A stretch of 64,000 nt of DNA, from positions 1 through 64,000 of the forward strand of contig NZ_CADIKH010000007.1 of the NCBI RefSeq assembly GCF_902859855.1. The letters are read 5' to 3'. The first letter of the stretch is position 1. The number at the start of each line of letters is the position of its first letter. Below, one piece after another: positions 8,279-17,334 of the stretch. Position numbers and translations under genes: made by a program. This DNA is from Paraburkholderia humisilvae (GTDB taxonomy: Bacteria; Pseudomonadota; Gammaproteobacteria; Burkholderiales; Burkholderiaceae). The notes under the pieces are model-generated. The model was given only the letters and a program-made list of their open reading frames with translations. It was not told the DNA's origin and searched no databases.

Positions 8279-9934
8279 CTAGTCGTTGCGCGTGCCGTCA
8301 GGCGTAGCGGGCTTCTGCGCGACTGGCTGAACGTTTTTTGTCGCTGCGCCCGCGCGTGCCGCCGCCGTCGTTCCAGCGACGGGTGCCGCATCTGCCGCTG
8401 CCTGCGGCGCTGACGCAGGCGTGGCGGGCGCCGGTGCCGCCATCCCGCCGTTTTCGCGATCTATTTGCGCGACGTCCCAGCCGCCGCCGAGCGCCTTCAC
8501 GAGCCCAACCGACGACACCATGCGCTGCCCCGCGATCGTCGCGAGCTTCTGTTCCGCGGTGAAGGCGGTGGTTTGCGCGGTCAGCACGGTCAGAAAGTCG
8601 ACGGTGCCGGACTTGTACTGGTTCGTCACGATATCGAGCGCCTGCTGCGCCGACTGCACCGCCTGCTGTTGAATGACGATTTCGTTGCCGAGGATGCGTA
8701 GCGACGCGAGATTGTCTTCAACGTCCTGGAACGCGGCGAGCACCGTCTGGCGATAAGCCGCGACGTTCTGGTCATAGGTAGCCCGCGCCGCGTCGGTCTG
8801 TGCGCTGCGCAAGCCGAAGTCGAACAGCGTTGCCGCGAGTTGCGGGCCCACGGTCCAGAAGCGCGACGGCGCCGTCAGCAACTGCGAGAAGACCGAGCTT
8901 TCGAAACCGCCGCTCGCGGAAAGCGTGAGCGTCGGGAAGTACGCGGCAATCGCGACGCCGATCTGCTCGTTCGCGGCCGCTGCCTTGCGCTCGGCGGACG
9001 CGATGTCGGGCCTGCGCTCAAGCAGTGCCGATGGCAGTTGCGCCGGCACATCGGGCGGCGTCGCATCGAGCGGCGCCGGCGCCAGCGAGAACGTCGACGC
9101 AGGTTCGCCGATCAGCACGGCGATCGCGTGCTCGTTCTGCGCGCGTGCGACGCCATTGTCGATTGCCGCGGCTTGCGCCGACTGCAGCTGCGTTTGCGCC
9201 TGGATCACATCGGAGCGCGCGGCGACGCCCTGCGCATAGCGGTTTTGCGTCAGCTGCAGCGACTTCTCGAACGATACGACGGTGTCGTCGAGCAGCTTTT
9301 GCTGTGCATCGAGCGAGCGCAGCGTGAAGTAGGTTTGCGCGAGCGTCCCCTGTGCGGACAGGCGTGCGTTCGCGAGATCGGCGGCGGCGCCCTGCTGCCC
9401 GGCTTTTTCCGCCGCGACAGTGCGGCTCACCTGACCCCACAGGTCCGGTTCCCATGTCGCGTCGGCAGACAGGCGGAAGCTATTGGTAATCGCGCCCGAC
9501 GAGCCGACCGAACCGGTGCCGGTGACAAAGCCGCCGCTGCGCGCCGGCGACTGTTGCCGCTCGCCGCTGCCATTGAGCGTGACCACCGGGAAATACGCGG
9601 AGCGCGCTTCGGCGACGAGCGCGCGCGCCTGCCGGTAGGCGGCGGCGAACTGGGCGATGGTCTGGTTTGACGCGTTGAGCTTGTCTTCGAGTGCGTTCAG
9701 TTGCGGGTCGTTATAGATGGTCCACCACGCGCCGCGATCCTGCTGGTCGGACGGTTGCGCGACTTTCCAGCCCTCCGCCGCTTCCTTGTAGGACGCCGGA
9801 ATATCGGTTGTCGGCCGCTTGTAGTCGGGGCCGACCGCGCAGCCGGCCAGCATCGCGCACAGCGCCGCGGCGACGGCGATCGTCATGGCGCGGGGCGTGG
9901 CGGCGCGGCGGCGCGAGGTGAAATCAGACTGCAT
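8279..9934 (-). CDS. RND-type efflux outer-membrane lipoprotein (OprM/NodT family)
   Basis: The 551-residue TolC-like outer-membrane factor has a lipobox LAGC (Cys32) in MTIAVAAALCAMLAGCAVGPDYKRP and the repeated OEP domains (WWTIYNDPQLNALEDKL; LPSALLERRPDIASAERK). The frame is open upstream to 10180, but ATG at 9934 has AGGA about ten bases before it and gives a normal lipoprotein signal. A proline/alanine-rich C-terminal tail (about 50 residues) is an odd addition. It would form the outer-membrane exit duct of a tripartite pump. No membrane-fusion protein or RND pump gene adjoins it, so its partner is unknown. Confidence 0.92.
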   Translation of the reverse strand: MQSDFTSRRRAATPRAMTIAVAAALCAMLAGCAVGPDYKRPTTDIPASYKEAAEGWKVAQPSDQQDRGAWWTIYNDPQLNALEDKLNASNQTIAQFAAAYRQARALVAEARSAYFPVVTLNGSGERQQSPARSGGFVTGTGSVGSSGAITNSFRLSADATWEPDLWGQVSRTVAAEKAGQQGAAADLANARLSAQGTLAQTYFTLRSLDAQQKLLDDTVVSFEKSLQLTQNRYAQGVAARSDVIQAQTQLQSAQAAAIDNGVARAQNEHAIAVLIGEPASTFSLAPAPLDATPPDVPAQLPSALLERRPDIASAERKAAAANEQIGVAIAAYFPTLTLSASGGFESSVFSQLLTAPSRFWTVGPQLAATLFDFGLRSAQTDAARATYDQNVAAYRQTVLAAFQDVEDNLASLRILGNEIVIQQQAVQSAQQALDIVTNQYKSGTVDFLTVLTAQTTAFTAEQKLATIAGQRMVSSVGLVKALGGGWDVAQIDRENGGMAAPAPATPASAPQAAADAAPVAGTTAAARAGAATKNVQPVAQKPATPDGTRND

Positions 9935-10341
9935 GCAATTGAATTCCTGTCGATTCGGCCGGCGGATGACGCAAAACACCCGGCGGCGCTCGCGTGGTCG
10001 CTGTGTGAGGGTGAACAAACGCATGGAATGGTGCCGCGGCACGAACGAAGCTGCCACGTGAACCAGGCTGCAGCACGAACGAGATTGCGTGCGCGACCGG
10101 TAGCTTACTGCGCCTCGCGCGCGGAAAACAGAAGAGTAATGCGACGCGCCTTGCAGGTGTGTTACGGAGGGTTTCCGCACGGTTACGTGCCGTTACTGCG
10201 GCGGACGGGCCGAAAGCGCCGATGCGTTGCTGGGGGACGGGATGAGGCGATGGGCCGGAAGCCGGCCGGCATCGCATCGTCGGTTAGCGCAGAACCGCGG
10301 TTCACTGTGCCGAACCGTCGACGCGTTGCCGAAAAAAACGC
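9935..10341. other. 407-bp gap without a recognised gene
   Basis: This lies between the start of the OprM-type gene and a small membrane protein gene, both on the minus strand. It should hold the promoter of the efflux gene. Open frames on both strands are arginine- and proline-rich shadows with no domain or ribosome binding site. I see no clear terminator or repeat. Confidence 0.5.
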
Positions 10342-10713
10342 TCAGACGCGAGAGTCCGCAGAGATTTGACGAGCCTGCTTGCCGGCAGCCGCACGGCAGG
10401 CGGGCGCATCAGAACGCGTCTGGCAGATGGCCGCACCCGGCGCAATGCTCTTGATCGCAGACGGCGCTTTCGCTTTCACGGATGTCGCGACCAGCAATGC
10501 GACCGGCTTGACCGATGCGGCCTTCGCACCGCGACGCATACGCCGATGATCGATCCACGCGAGCAACAACACCCCTAGCGATCCGCCCGGCAGCACAAAC
10601 ACGACGGCGAACAGCGCAAGCTTCCACCAGCGATACGGCTTCTGAAAATTAAGCAGCGCGGAATCGATCAGGGAGCGGCTTAAGCCGCCAAGGGTGTTTT
10701 TCAGGTACAGCAT
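10342..10713 (-). CDS. Small membrane protein, conserved hypothetical
   Basis: The 123-residue product has an amphipathic N-terminus (MLYLKNTLGGLSRSLIDSALLNF), one membrane helix near residues 30-53 (WWKLALFAVVFVLPGGSLGVLLLAW), and a basic, low-complexity tail. GGAAA lies before the ATG, and a near-consensus promoter sits about 100 bp upstream (10812-10840), which supports a real gene. I do not recognise a functional domain. The tail from about residue 65 is rich in Lys, Ala and Pro and may be poorly conserved. Confidence 0.68.
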   Translation of the reverse strand: MLYLKNTLGGLSRSLIDSALLNFQKPYRWWKLALFAVVFVLPGGSLGVLLLAWIDHRRMRRGAKAASVKPVALLVATSVKAKAPSAIKSIAPGAAICQTRSDAPACRAAAGKQARQISADSRV

Positions 10714-10811
10714 CGCGGGATTTCCTCTGCGGCCGGCTGTGGCGGGCGCGCGGCGAATCGGTCAGAACATAGCCTCGGGTGGCGCGAATCGCGCGTAACT
10801 CGTTGACTGAC

Positions 10812-10840
10812 ATAATATTGCCTATGCAATTAAGTTTCAA
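10812..10840 (-). promoter_or_regulatory. Sigma-70-type promoter for the small membrane protein gene
   Basis: Read on the minus strand: TTGAAA (10835-10840), a 17-bp spacer, then TATTAT (10812-10817). Both hexamers differ from consensus by one or two bases and the spacing is ideal. The expected transcript would start near 10805, about 90 bp before the ATG at 10713. Confidence 0.6.
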
Positions 10841-11227
10841 CATACTTCGCGCGAGTCCCTAGGGCTTGTGTTGTTTTTCGGCGAGGTGGTCCCGAAGAAT
10901 CCCATTTTTGTCATACAAATTTGGTCGCATTGCTACGCTTATCGTTGCGTTGTATGCAGAGCAGGGTCAGTTTGATGTCATACCCTGCAATGTGTCAGGG
11001 GTCGGCCAGGCGCCTGAAGCGGGCGTGATGCGGCACTGCTGCGGTCGATTGAGCGGTAAAGACTACTCAGAAATGGACAGCGTCCGCGTCACATTTTAGT
11101 TGCCTAGGCATGGAAGACTATCACCCGGATACGCGCAGCCTATCGATACATGAGCCTGCGTTCCGGGCCGTTTCCTGTTGAAGATGGCCGCGATGCGCGG
11201 CCACCGGGCCGTACGGACGAAAAAAAA
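10841..11227. other. Intergenic stretch without a recognised gene
   Basis: Short frames on the plus strand (10866-11099, 11178-11411) lack ribosome binding sites and recognisable domains, and the second runs into the OmpA gene antisense. The right edge holds the terminator of the OmpA-type gene. I see nothing else that can be supported. Confidence 0.5.
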
Positions 11228-11252
11228 CGGCATCGGCTTGATGCCGATGCCG
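11221..11252 (-). terminator. Intrinsic terminator of the OmpA-type lipoprotein gene
   Basis: A perfect 10-bp stem, CGGCATCGGC (11228-11237) with GCCGATGCCG (11243-11252), and a 5-base loop. On the minus strand it is followed by seven T residues (complement of 11221-11227). It lies about 70 bp after the stop codon of the minus-strand gene. Confidence 0.85.
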
Positions 11253-11320
11253 CCGCGCAATGCGAGACCGGGGAACGACGGCCCGCGTCTTAGGGCGGAA
11301 AAGGAAACCGCGGAATCGCT

Positions 11321-12022
11321 TTATTGGCCGTCGACCTGGATTTCGACTCGCCGGTTCTTGGCCCGGCCCGCCGCCGTCGCATTCGAAGCGACCGGCGATG
11401 CGCTGCCGTAGCCGTTGACGCTGTGCTTCGCGGCGCGCAGGCCGTGCGAACCGAGATACGCCTGAACGGCACGGGCACGTGCGGCAGACAGCCGATCATT
11501 CAGCGCAGCCGAGCCGGTCGAATCGGTATAGCCGGCGATGGTCAGTTGCTGGATATCGACGCCGCGATTGGCAGCGATCAAATCGTCGAGATTCGCTTTC
11601 GCGGCGGGCGTGAGCGACGCGCTGTTCAGGTCAAAGTTTGCGTCGCCCTGCAATGTGACCTTGCGGACCGGTGCGGGCGCAGCCGGAGGCGCGACCGGCC
11701 GCGGCGCCGCCTGCGGCACCGGCTGCTGAACGACGGGCGTCGCGCAGGTGAAGAGGATTTCACGCGGGTCGTTGTCGGGTTTGAAGCCGGACGCCGCACG
11801 ATCGACTGCGGAGACGCGCAACGCCTGCTTGTCGCCGCACACCTTCTTCACCTGGTCCATACAGCTTTCGGTGCTCTCCGCGAGGCCCTGACACTGCACG
11901 CGATGCGCTTGCGTGCCATTGGCCAGGGTAATCACGTCGTTGTTGTAGGTCAGACCGGATGAAGTGGTGCAACCAGCCGCGAATGCGATGCACGCGGCGG
12001 CGACGGAGAGTCGAAGGGTCAT
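11321..12022 (-). CDS. OmpA-family peptidoglycan-associated lipoprotein
   Basis: The 233-residue product starts with a lipoprotein signal ending FAAGC (Cys18), has a cysteine-containing central region, a proline/alanine-rich linker (VPQAAPRPVAPPAAPAPV), and a C-terminal OmpA domain (about 125-230). That domain includes NFDLNSASLTPAAKANLDDL, IAGYTDSTGS, LSAARARAVQAYL and NRRVEI. Such proteins anchor the outer membrane to peptidoglycan. A clear intrinsic terminator follows. The central domain (residues 20-100) is not one I can name. Confidence 0.9.
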   Translation of the reverse strand: MTLRLSVAAACIAFAAGCTTSSGLTYNNDVITLANGTQAHRVQCQGLAESTESCMDQVKKVCGDKQALRVSAVDRAASGFKPDNDPREILFTCATPVVQQPVPQAAPRPVAPPAAPAPVRKVTLQGDANFDLNSASLTPAAKANLDDLIAANRGVDIQQLTIAGYTDSTGSAALNDRLSAARARAVQAYLGSHGLRAAKHSVNGYGSASPVASNATAAGRAKNRRVEIQVDGQ

Positions 12023-12134
12023 GGGGGCTTCCCGATGGAATTGAAGGTGCTCGAACGATAAATTCGGCCCTCTTCAACACCAATCGGAGAAGTCTTAAAG
12101 CATTCTTCAGTCGCGCGGTGATGCGTTTGGCTGA

Positions 12135-12629
12135 TTACTGCGATACGGGTTCGCCGGTCGGCGATGACGTCGTCTGGCCGGGCATCGCGTCCGCCGGGTG
12201 CCCAGCGGACGGAGTCGGCATGCGGTCCGGTGCGTTCTCATTGGTGTTGCCGCCGCGCACGAACTGCTTGAAGTCCGCGCCCGCTTCCCACGGGTTGGGT
12301 TTGCAGCCGAGCGGGCTATCGCAATGCGCGGAGAAGCCGATCGTGAACGTGCCGTCGTTGTTGCCCGTCATTGTGATCTGATAGGCAAGCGCGCGCTTGC
12401 CGCCGTCGGGCCCGGCAGTCTGGATCAGCGAATCGGTGCTGGTCGTCACTTCATAGCGCGAATGATCGGTGACCCAGGTCTTTGCACGTTGCCACCACGT
12501 ATCGCATTCGGCCTTCGCTGTGCAGGTGAGCGGCGCGGTCGCCAGCTGCATCACGTCGGGGTTAACCTGCCCGCGCGTCGAGCATCCGGCGGCCAGCACG
12601 CACAACATCGCCAATAGACCTCTTTTCAT
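12135..12629 (-). CDS. Putative lipoprotein
   Basis: Starting at ATG 12629, where GGGAGGAAGAAG forms an excellent ribosome binding site, the product has 164 residues with a lipoprotein signal MKRGLLAMLCVLAAGC (Cys16). The mature part has two cysteine pairs (LTCTAKAEC; SAHCDSPLGC) and a disordered Pro/Ser/Thr tail. The frame is open upstream to 12848, but that stretch has no signal. Function unknown; an envelope location is the only supported inference. Confidence 0.8.
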   Translation of the reverse strand: MKRGLLAMLCVLAAGCSTRGQVNPDVMQLATAPLTCTAKAECDTWWQRAKTWVTDHSRYEVTTSTDSLIQTAGPDGGKRALAYQITMTGNNDGTFTIGFSAHCDSPLGCKPNPWEAGADFKQFVRGGNTNENAPDRMPTPSAGHPADAMPGQTTSSPTGEPVSQ

Positions 12630-12863
12630 CGCACTTCTTCCTCCCTGAACGAAGCACGCCGGCCGCGCATGTTTTTGCGTCGCGCGCCGGTCGGTCTGCA
12701 ATATGAGTTGGACCCGTACGCGTCGTGTGTGTTTCATCGGTGTGAAGACGTTCGCGACGGCGGCGGAATTCTTGCTGATCAGCGCGCGAACGCTCAACGA
12801 AAACGGGTAGACGTTACCTTGCGGCACGCTCGCACGCGGAACGCGCAATGTTTCACAAGCGCG

Positions 12864-14477
12864 TCAAACACTGAAGCGGTTCAGCGTATAGGCACGATAG
12901 GCGGCGACAAACGCATCGAACGAGCCGACCTCTTCCCGCTCGAGTTTTTCTTGTGCCGCGAGCGACTCCGTCGCGAGTCTCATCAATTCGTTCGTCGACC
13001 CGGCATCGAGCGGCCGCGTGCGGAAGTGCGCCGCGTGTGCTTCGCTTTGTTCGAGGCCAAATGCGAGAAAGCCTTGCTGTCGGTCCCGCATGGTTTGCAG
13101 CACGCGCGCTGACGGCGTCAATGACGGGTCCGCGAGTTTCGCGCGTTGCGTGGCGACCGCGCGCGCGTGAACGTCGCCGCCCTGAATGGCGTCGAGCGTG
13201 GCCGCGGCAATCGCGATGCGGTCGAGCAATTCATTTGCCCAGGCGGCCATCGCGATCGGCTGGCCGTCGCGCATCAATTCGAGGCCGGGCTTGCGCCCTT
13301 CCATCGTGACGAGGCAGAAGTTCCTGTTCGCTTCCGCGTAGGCGGGCGGCGGCAGCGTCGCGCTGTCTTCGAGCGCGCAGACAAGCAGATACGCATCGAG
13401 GAAACGCGCGGTTTCCAGCGAGATGCCGATCGGCTCGAATGGATCGATGTCCATGCAGCGTACTTCGACGTATTGCACGCCGCGCGCCGCAAGCGCATGC
13501 AGCGGACGTTCGCCTGAATAGGTGACGCGTTTGGGGCGGATCGTCGAGTAGAACTCGTTTTCGATCTGCAGCACGTTGGTGTTGATCTGTACCCACTCGC
13601 CGTTGCGTTTCGTGCCGATCGCTTCGTACGGCGGATACGGCTGGCTGACTGCTTCGGCCAGTGCGTCGAGATAACCGGGAAGCGTGTCATAGTCCGCGTG
13701 CAGCGCGGATTGGCCCGTCGTATTTGAGTAGCCGAGGTCGCTCATCCGCAAGCTCGTTGCATACGGACGGTAGAACGTGTTGGCGTCGAATACGTCGAGC
13801 GTGTGGGCGCGGTTGCGCAGGAAGTGCCGGTCGAGCGCGGGTGATGCGCCGAACAGATACATCAGCAGCCAGTTCGTGCGGCGGAAGTTGCGAATCAGCG
13901 CGAGGTAGCGTTCCGACTGGAAGTCGACCGCGTTGGCGGTGGATTGCTGATCGGCATGCAGCAGCCGCCACACTTCTTCGTTGAGCGAATAGTTGTAGTG
14001 GATGCCGGCAATGCATTGCATCGTGCGCCCATAGCGTAGCGCAAGGCCGACCCGGTACACGTACTTCAGCTTGCCGATGTTCGACGTGCCGTAGTGCGCG
14101 ATCGGAATCTGATCGTCTTCAGGCAGGAGGCCGGGCATCGAGTTGTTCCACAACATCTCGTCGCCGAGCTGCGAGTAGACAAAACGATGCAACGTGTCGA
14201 GCTGCTCGAGCACGAGCGACGCGTCGTGTTCGGCGGGCGTGATCAGTTCGAGCAGTGCCTCCGAATAGTCGGTGGTCAGCGAAGGATGGGTGAGTGCGGC
14301 GCCGAGCGCGCGAGGATGCGGCGTCATCGCGAGGACACCGTCATGTGTCACACGCAGACTTTCTTTTTCGATGCCGCGCAGGCCCGCGGTCAGCGCGTCG
14401 CGCTGCGGGCCGGAAGTCAGCACGGACAGGCGATGCAGCAGCGCGTCGGTCGTGCGGGATGATTTCGTGTTGGGCAT
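12864..14477 (-). CDS. gshA: Glutamate-cysteine ligase
   Basis: The product catalyses ATP-dependent joining of glutamate and cysteine, the first step of glutathione synthesis. From ATG 14477 it has 537 residues, normal for the proteobacterial type. Characteristic segments include LRGIEKESLRV near the N-terminus, TTDYSEALLELITP, MQCIAGIHYNYS, NLGYSN-like LGYSNTTGQ, YVEVRCMDIDPFEPIGI and NRNFCLVTMEGRKPG. The frame continues upstream to 14636 but without conservation. The gene stands alone between unrelated neighbours. Confidence 0.95.
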   Translation of the reverse strand: MPNTKSSRTTDALLHRLSVLTSGPQRDALTAGLRGIEKESLRVTHDGVLAMTPHPRALGAALTHPSLTTDYSEALLELITPAEHDASLVLEQLDTLHRFVYSQLGDEMLWNNSMPGLLPEDDQIPIAHYGTSNIGKLKYVYRVGLALRYGRTMQCIAGIHYNYSLNEEVWRLLHADQQSTANAVDFQSERYLALIRNFRRTNWLLMYLFGASPALDRHFLRNRAHTLDVFDANTFYRPYATSLRMSDLGYSNTTGQSALHADYDTLPGYLDALAEAVSQPYPPYEAIGTKRNGEWVQINTNVLQIENEFYSTIRPKRVTYSGERPLHALAARGVQYVEVRCMDIDPFEPIGISLETARFLDAYLLVCALEDSATLPPPAYAEANRNFCLVTMEGRKPGLELMRDGQPIAMAAWANELLDRIAIAAATLDAIQGGDVHARAVATQRAKLADPSLTPSARVLQTMRDRQQGFLAFGLEQSEAHAAHFRTRPLDAGSTNELMRLATESLAAQEKLEREEVGSFDAFVAAYRAYTLNRFSV

Positions 14478-14803
14478 TGAACGGATATCGCACGTTGCCG
14501 GTAGTGTCCGGCTACCGCATGCTTGGTGCGGTCGACCTCGTGCGGCGCAATTTTCAGTAGCGGGCACTTTAACATCTCGCCACGACGGCTGCTTGACGCG
14601 ATTTTGCGAGCTTGCAACGCGAGTCGACAGCAGCACGATTCGCGATGAATCCGATGTCGCGCGGTGCGTCTACTGTACGCTGCGCGCGGGCGTTTTACAT
14701 GGCGCGCAATCGTTTGGATACTTGACGGTGGTGCTGCTGCCCGCTGCGTTCAAGCACCGTCGTTGGCCGGCGCGGTTGCCGCATCCGTTAGTGATGGAAA
14801 CGA
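14478..14803. other. 326-bp gap between gshA and alkA
   Basis: This holds the upstream region of gshA and the downstream end of the ada-alkA operon. The plus-strand frames here have no ribosome binding site or recognisable product. No convincing terminator stem was found by eye. Confidence 0.45.
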
Positions 14804-15718
14804 TCAGCCGCCGCGTGCCGCGCCCATCCGATCGGTGACTTCATTCCACAGATGCATCGCCGCATAGGCACGCCATGGCCGCCAGGCGTCTGTGCGTGCG
14901 CGCTGCTGCGTCGGGCGGACGAGCGCCGGATCGCGCGCGGCGATCGACTGCATCAGCACGAGATCCCACGCGGGCCATGCGTCGGGGTCGCGCCACGCCC
15001 GCATCGCGACATATTCGACCGTCCACGGGCCAATGCCAGGCAGCGCCAGCAGCGTTGTGCGCAGCGTCGTCGTGTCGGCGGCGGGATCATCGAGCGGCAC
15101 GGAGCCGGTCGCGACGGCTTGCGCGAAGCCCTGCAGCGCGGCGACGCGTTTGCCTGGCATACCGATTTGCGCGAGATCGGCGCAGGCGAGCGCGGCCGGC
15201 GTCGGAAAGCGCCATGCGGTGCGCTCGTGCGGGTGGTCTTCGATGCGCTTGCCAGCGCGCTCGACCAGTCGGCCGATGATCGTCGTCGCGGCCTTTACGC
15301 TGACCTGCTGACCGACGATCGCGCGCACCACGAGCTCGAAACCGGACCATGCACCCGGCACGCGCAGACCCGGCGCCGCGGCGACGAGCGGCGCGAGCCA
15401 CGGATCGGCGGCAAGGAATGCACCGATCGCGCGCGGGTCCGCGTGCAGGTCGAACATCCGCGAAATCGGCGCGGTGAGCGCGTCCGCGTGACGTGCTGCG
15501 GCGCCGTCGAGTGTCGCGACAAGGCAGTGCTTGCGCGGATGCCGCGTGACCTGCAGCGTGCCGCTGTCGCCCGCCCATTCGATCGCGCGGCGGTACGCAC
15601 CGTCTTCGATGGCTTCGACGCCCGGTGTCGCCCGGCCCGCGAAGAAGCGCAGCGTGCGTGGCCAGTCGAACGGCGCTTTGAACGGCAGTTCGAGTTTGAC
15701 GTTGATTGGCGTACTCAA
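14804..15718 (-). CDS. alkA: DNA-3-methyladenine glycosylase II (AlkA type)
   Basis: This 304-residue base-excision glycosylase has an N-terminal AlkA domain and a HhH-GPD fold. The hairpin LPGIGPWTVEYVAMRAW is followed about 15 residues later by the catalytic aspartate in DAWPAWDLVL. It removes alkylated purines such as 3-methyladenine from DNA. Its ATG overlaps the ada stop codon by four bases (15715-15718), so the two form an adaptive-response operon, with Ada as the likely activator. The C-terminal WRPWRAYAAMHLW is typical of the family. Confidence 0.94.
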   Translation of the reverse strand: MSTPINVKLELPFKAPFDWPRTLRFFAGRATPGVEAIEDGAYRRAIEWAGDSGTLQVTRHPRKHCLVATLDGAAARHADALTAPISRMFDLHADPRAIGAFLAADPWLAPLVAAAPGLRVPGAWSGFELVVRAIVGQQVSVKAATTIIGRLVERAGKRIEDHPHERTAWRFPTPAALACADLAQIGMPGKRVAALQGFAQAVATGSVPLDDPAADTTTLRTTLLALPGIGPWTVEYVAMRAWRDPDAWPAWDLVLMQSIAARDPALVRPTQQRARTDAWRPWRAYAAMHLWNEVTDRMGAARGG

Positions 15719-16863
15719 GGGGCGTGATCCAGGTCGGCGGTCGTAGCGTTTGAGATGGCGTTACCGCTGACGGAGGCGCCACTGGCCGATGACGCGGCAC
15801 GCGGCGCGCCGTCGCGGCGTTGCCGTTCCGCATCGAGCAACGCCGCCTTGCGCTGCGCGCCCCAGCGGTAACCGCTCAGCGAGCCGTCCTTGTGCAACAC
15901 GCGATGGCATGGAATCGCGAGCGCAACCGGGTTCGACGCACATGCGCCGGCGACCGCCCGCACCGCCTGCGGCGAGCCGACCGCCTCGGCGATCTCCGCA
16001 TAGCTGCGTGTCTCGCCGTATGGAATCCGGCGCAACGCATCCCACACGCGCTGCTGGAACGCCGTCGGCGCGATATCGAGCGGCAAGTCGATGCGCTGCC
16101 GGGACCCGCTCAGGTAGGCATCGATCTGCGCGACGAACGGTGCGAGCTTCGCCGCATCTTCGACGAGTTCCGCATTGGCGAATTCGTCGCGCAGTCCCGC
16201 GACGAGCTCCGCCTCGTCGTCGCCGAACGCGATCTTGCAGATGCCACGGCCGGTGGCCGCGACGAGCACGACACCCAGCGCCGTGAACGCGCCCGTATAG
16301 TGCACGACAAGGCCCGCGCCCTTGCGGCGATACGCGGACGGCGCCATGCCGAGCTCGGCGGGCGCGGTATCGTACATCCGCGACGGGGAGCCAAAACCGG
16401 CGTCGACGGTCGCGCGTGTCACATTCGCGCCTCGCTGCAGCGCGTCGCGCAATGCCGCGCCGCGTTGCGCCGCCTGATATTGCCTTGGCGAAACGCCAAC
16501 GACACGCTTGAACAACCGTTGCAGATGGAACGCGCTGACATGCACCGCATCGCTCAACTGCGCGAGCGTCAGACGCTGCTGCGGATCCGCATCGAGCACC
16601 GCGCACGCGCGATTCACGATCTCCATTTCGCGCGGCAGACCGCCTGGCTGGCAGCGCTTGCAATCGCGGTAACCGGCGGCGCGCGCGTCGTCCGGCGTCG
16701 CGAAGAACTCGACGTTCTCCCGGCGCGGCTGTCGCGACGCGCACGATGGGCGGCAGAATACGCCGGTCGTCTTGACCGCGTAGAAGAAGGCGCCGTCCGC
16801 TTGCGCGTCGTGACGCGCGACAGCGGCCCAGCGGTCGGAATCGGTTGAATATGCGGTTTTCAT
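15715..16863 (-). CDS. ada: Bifunctional transcriptional activator / O6-alkylguanine-DNA methyltransferase Ada
   Basis: From ATG 16863 the product has 382 residues. The N-terminal zinc domain accepts methyl groups from phosphotriesters: Cys37 and Cys41 in GVFCRPSC, with Cys68 and Cys71 in DCKRC. An AraC-type helix-turn-helix region (about 85-185) follows, then the methyltransferase domain with the active-site IPCHRVL near residue 330. All key cysteines are present, so both repair activities and methylation-dependent activation should work. It is the first gene of the ada-alkA pair. The C-terminus has an extra Ala/Ser-rich tail. Confidence 0.96.
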   Translation of the reverse strand: MKTAYSTDSDRWAAVARHDAQADGAFFYAVKTTGVFCRPSCASRQPRRENVEFFATPDDARAAGYRDCKRCQPGGLPREMEIVNRACAVLDADPQQRLTLAQLSDAVHVSAFHLQRLFKRVVGVSPRQYQAAQRGAALRDALQRGANVTRATVDAGFGSPSRMYDTAPAELGMAPSAYRRKGAGLVVHYTGAFTALGVVLVAATGRGICKIAFGDDEAELVAGLRDEFANAELVEDAAKLAPFVAQIDAYLSGSRQRIDLPLDIAPTAFQQRVWDALRRIPYGETRSYAEIAEAVGSPQAVRAVAGACASNPVALAIPCHRVLHKDGSLSGYRWGAQRKAALLDAERQRRDGAPRAASSASGASVSGNAISNATTADLDHAP

Positions 16864-17058
16864 CGTCAGCGCTCGTGGATAAGGTTTCGACGGTTTCCAA
16901 TGTACGGCGCACGTCGACACACTACGCTCCGGTTCTTGCGCTGTCATCGCCGTTCGTGGCGTGTAGGGGCCGGCACTCCCACATATTGGGGGCGGAGCGC
17001 AAATCCTTCTGCTGATGCGGCAAAACGACACGACATCGGGTTTTCCCTTAAAAAAATA

Positions 17059-17087
17059 TTGCGTCGCGGTAAGCCGTTGTGTATAGT
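17059..17087 (+). promoter_or_regulatory. Promoter of the small-RNA candidate
   Basis: TTGCGT (17059-17064), an exact 17-bp spacer, and TATAGT (17082-17087). An A/T-rich element (17050-17060) overlaps the upstream side like an UP element. The predicted start is about seven bases downstream, near 17094, where no protein-coding frame begins. Confidence 0.65.
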
Positions 17088-17093
17088 GATTCC

Positions 17094-17155
17094 TGTCTCC
17101 TCCATGTCTCCTCCTGATATGGATTCAGCCCGCTCAATTCAGCGGGCTTTTTTTC
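17094..17155 (+). ncRNA. Candidate small regulatory RNA with duplicated anti-Shine-Dalgarno motif
   Basis: A short transcription unit of about 60 nt: promoter at 17059-17087, then TGTCTCCTCC twice (17094-17103 and 17105-17114, an 11-nt period), then a rho-independent terminator. CUCCUCC is complementary to Shine-Dalgarno sequences (GGAGGAG), a feature of several C/U-rich regulatory RNAs in proteobacteria. No reading frame with a ribosome binding site fits inside. The unit lies alone between ada and the VOC gene. Exact 5' end and targets are inferred. Confidence 0.62.
17127..17154 (+). terminator. Intrinsic terminator of the small-RNA candidate
   Basis: Perfect 8-bp stem AGCCCGCT (17127-17134) with AGCGGGCT (17141-17148), a 6-base loop, and a run of seven T (17148-17154). 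The upstream genes are not on this strand, so it serves a separate short transcript. Confidence 0.85.
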
Positions 17156-17334
17156 GTCCATACGTTTCGTCTGCGTTCCGGGCCGCGGCGCCACAGCCTA
17201 TGCGGCTGCGATGGGCGCCGGCAACTGGCTGGCTCACCAGACCTTTCCTTTCAGTTTTGCCGCGCTGCGCCCGGCTGCTCCACCTTTCCCCTACACTCTT
17301 CATCACGGCTGGAATCAACGAAGAGGCGGCAACC

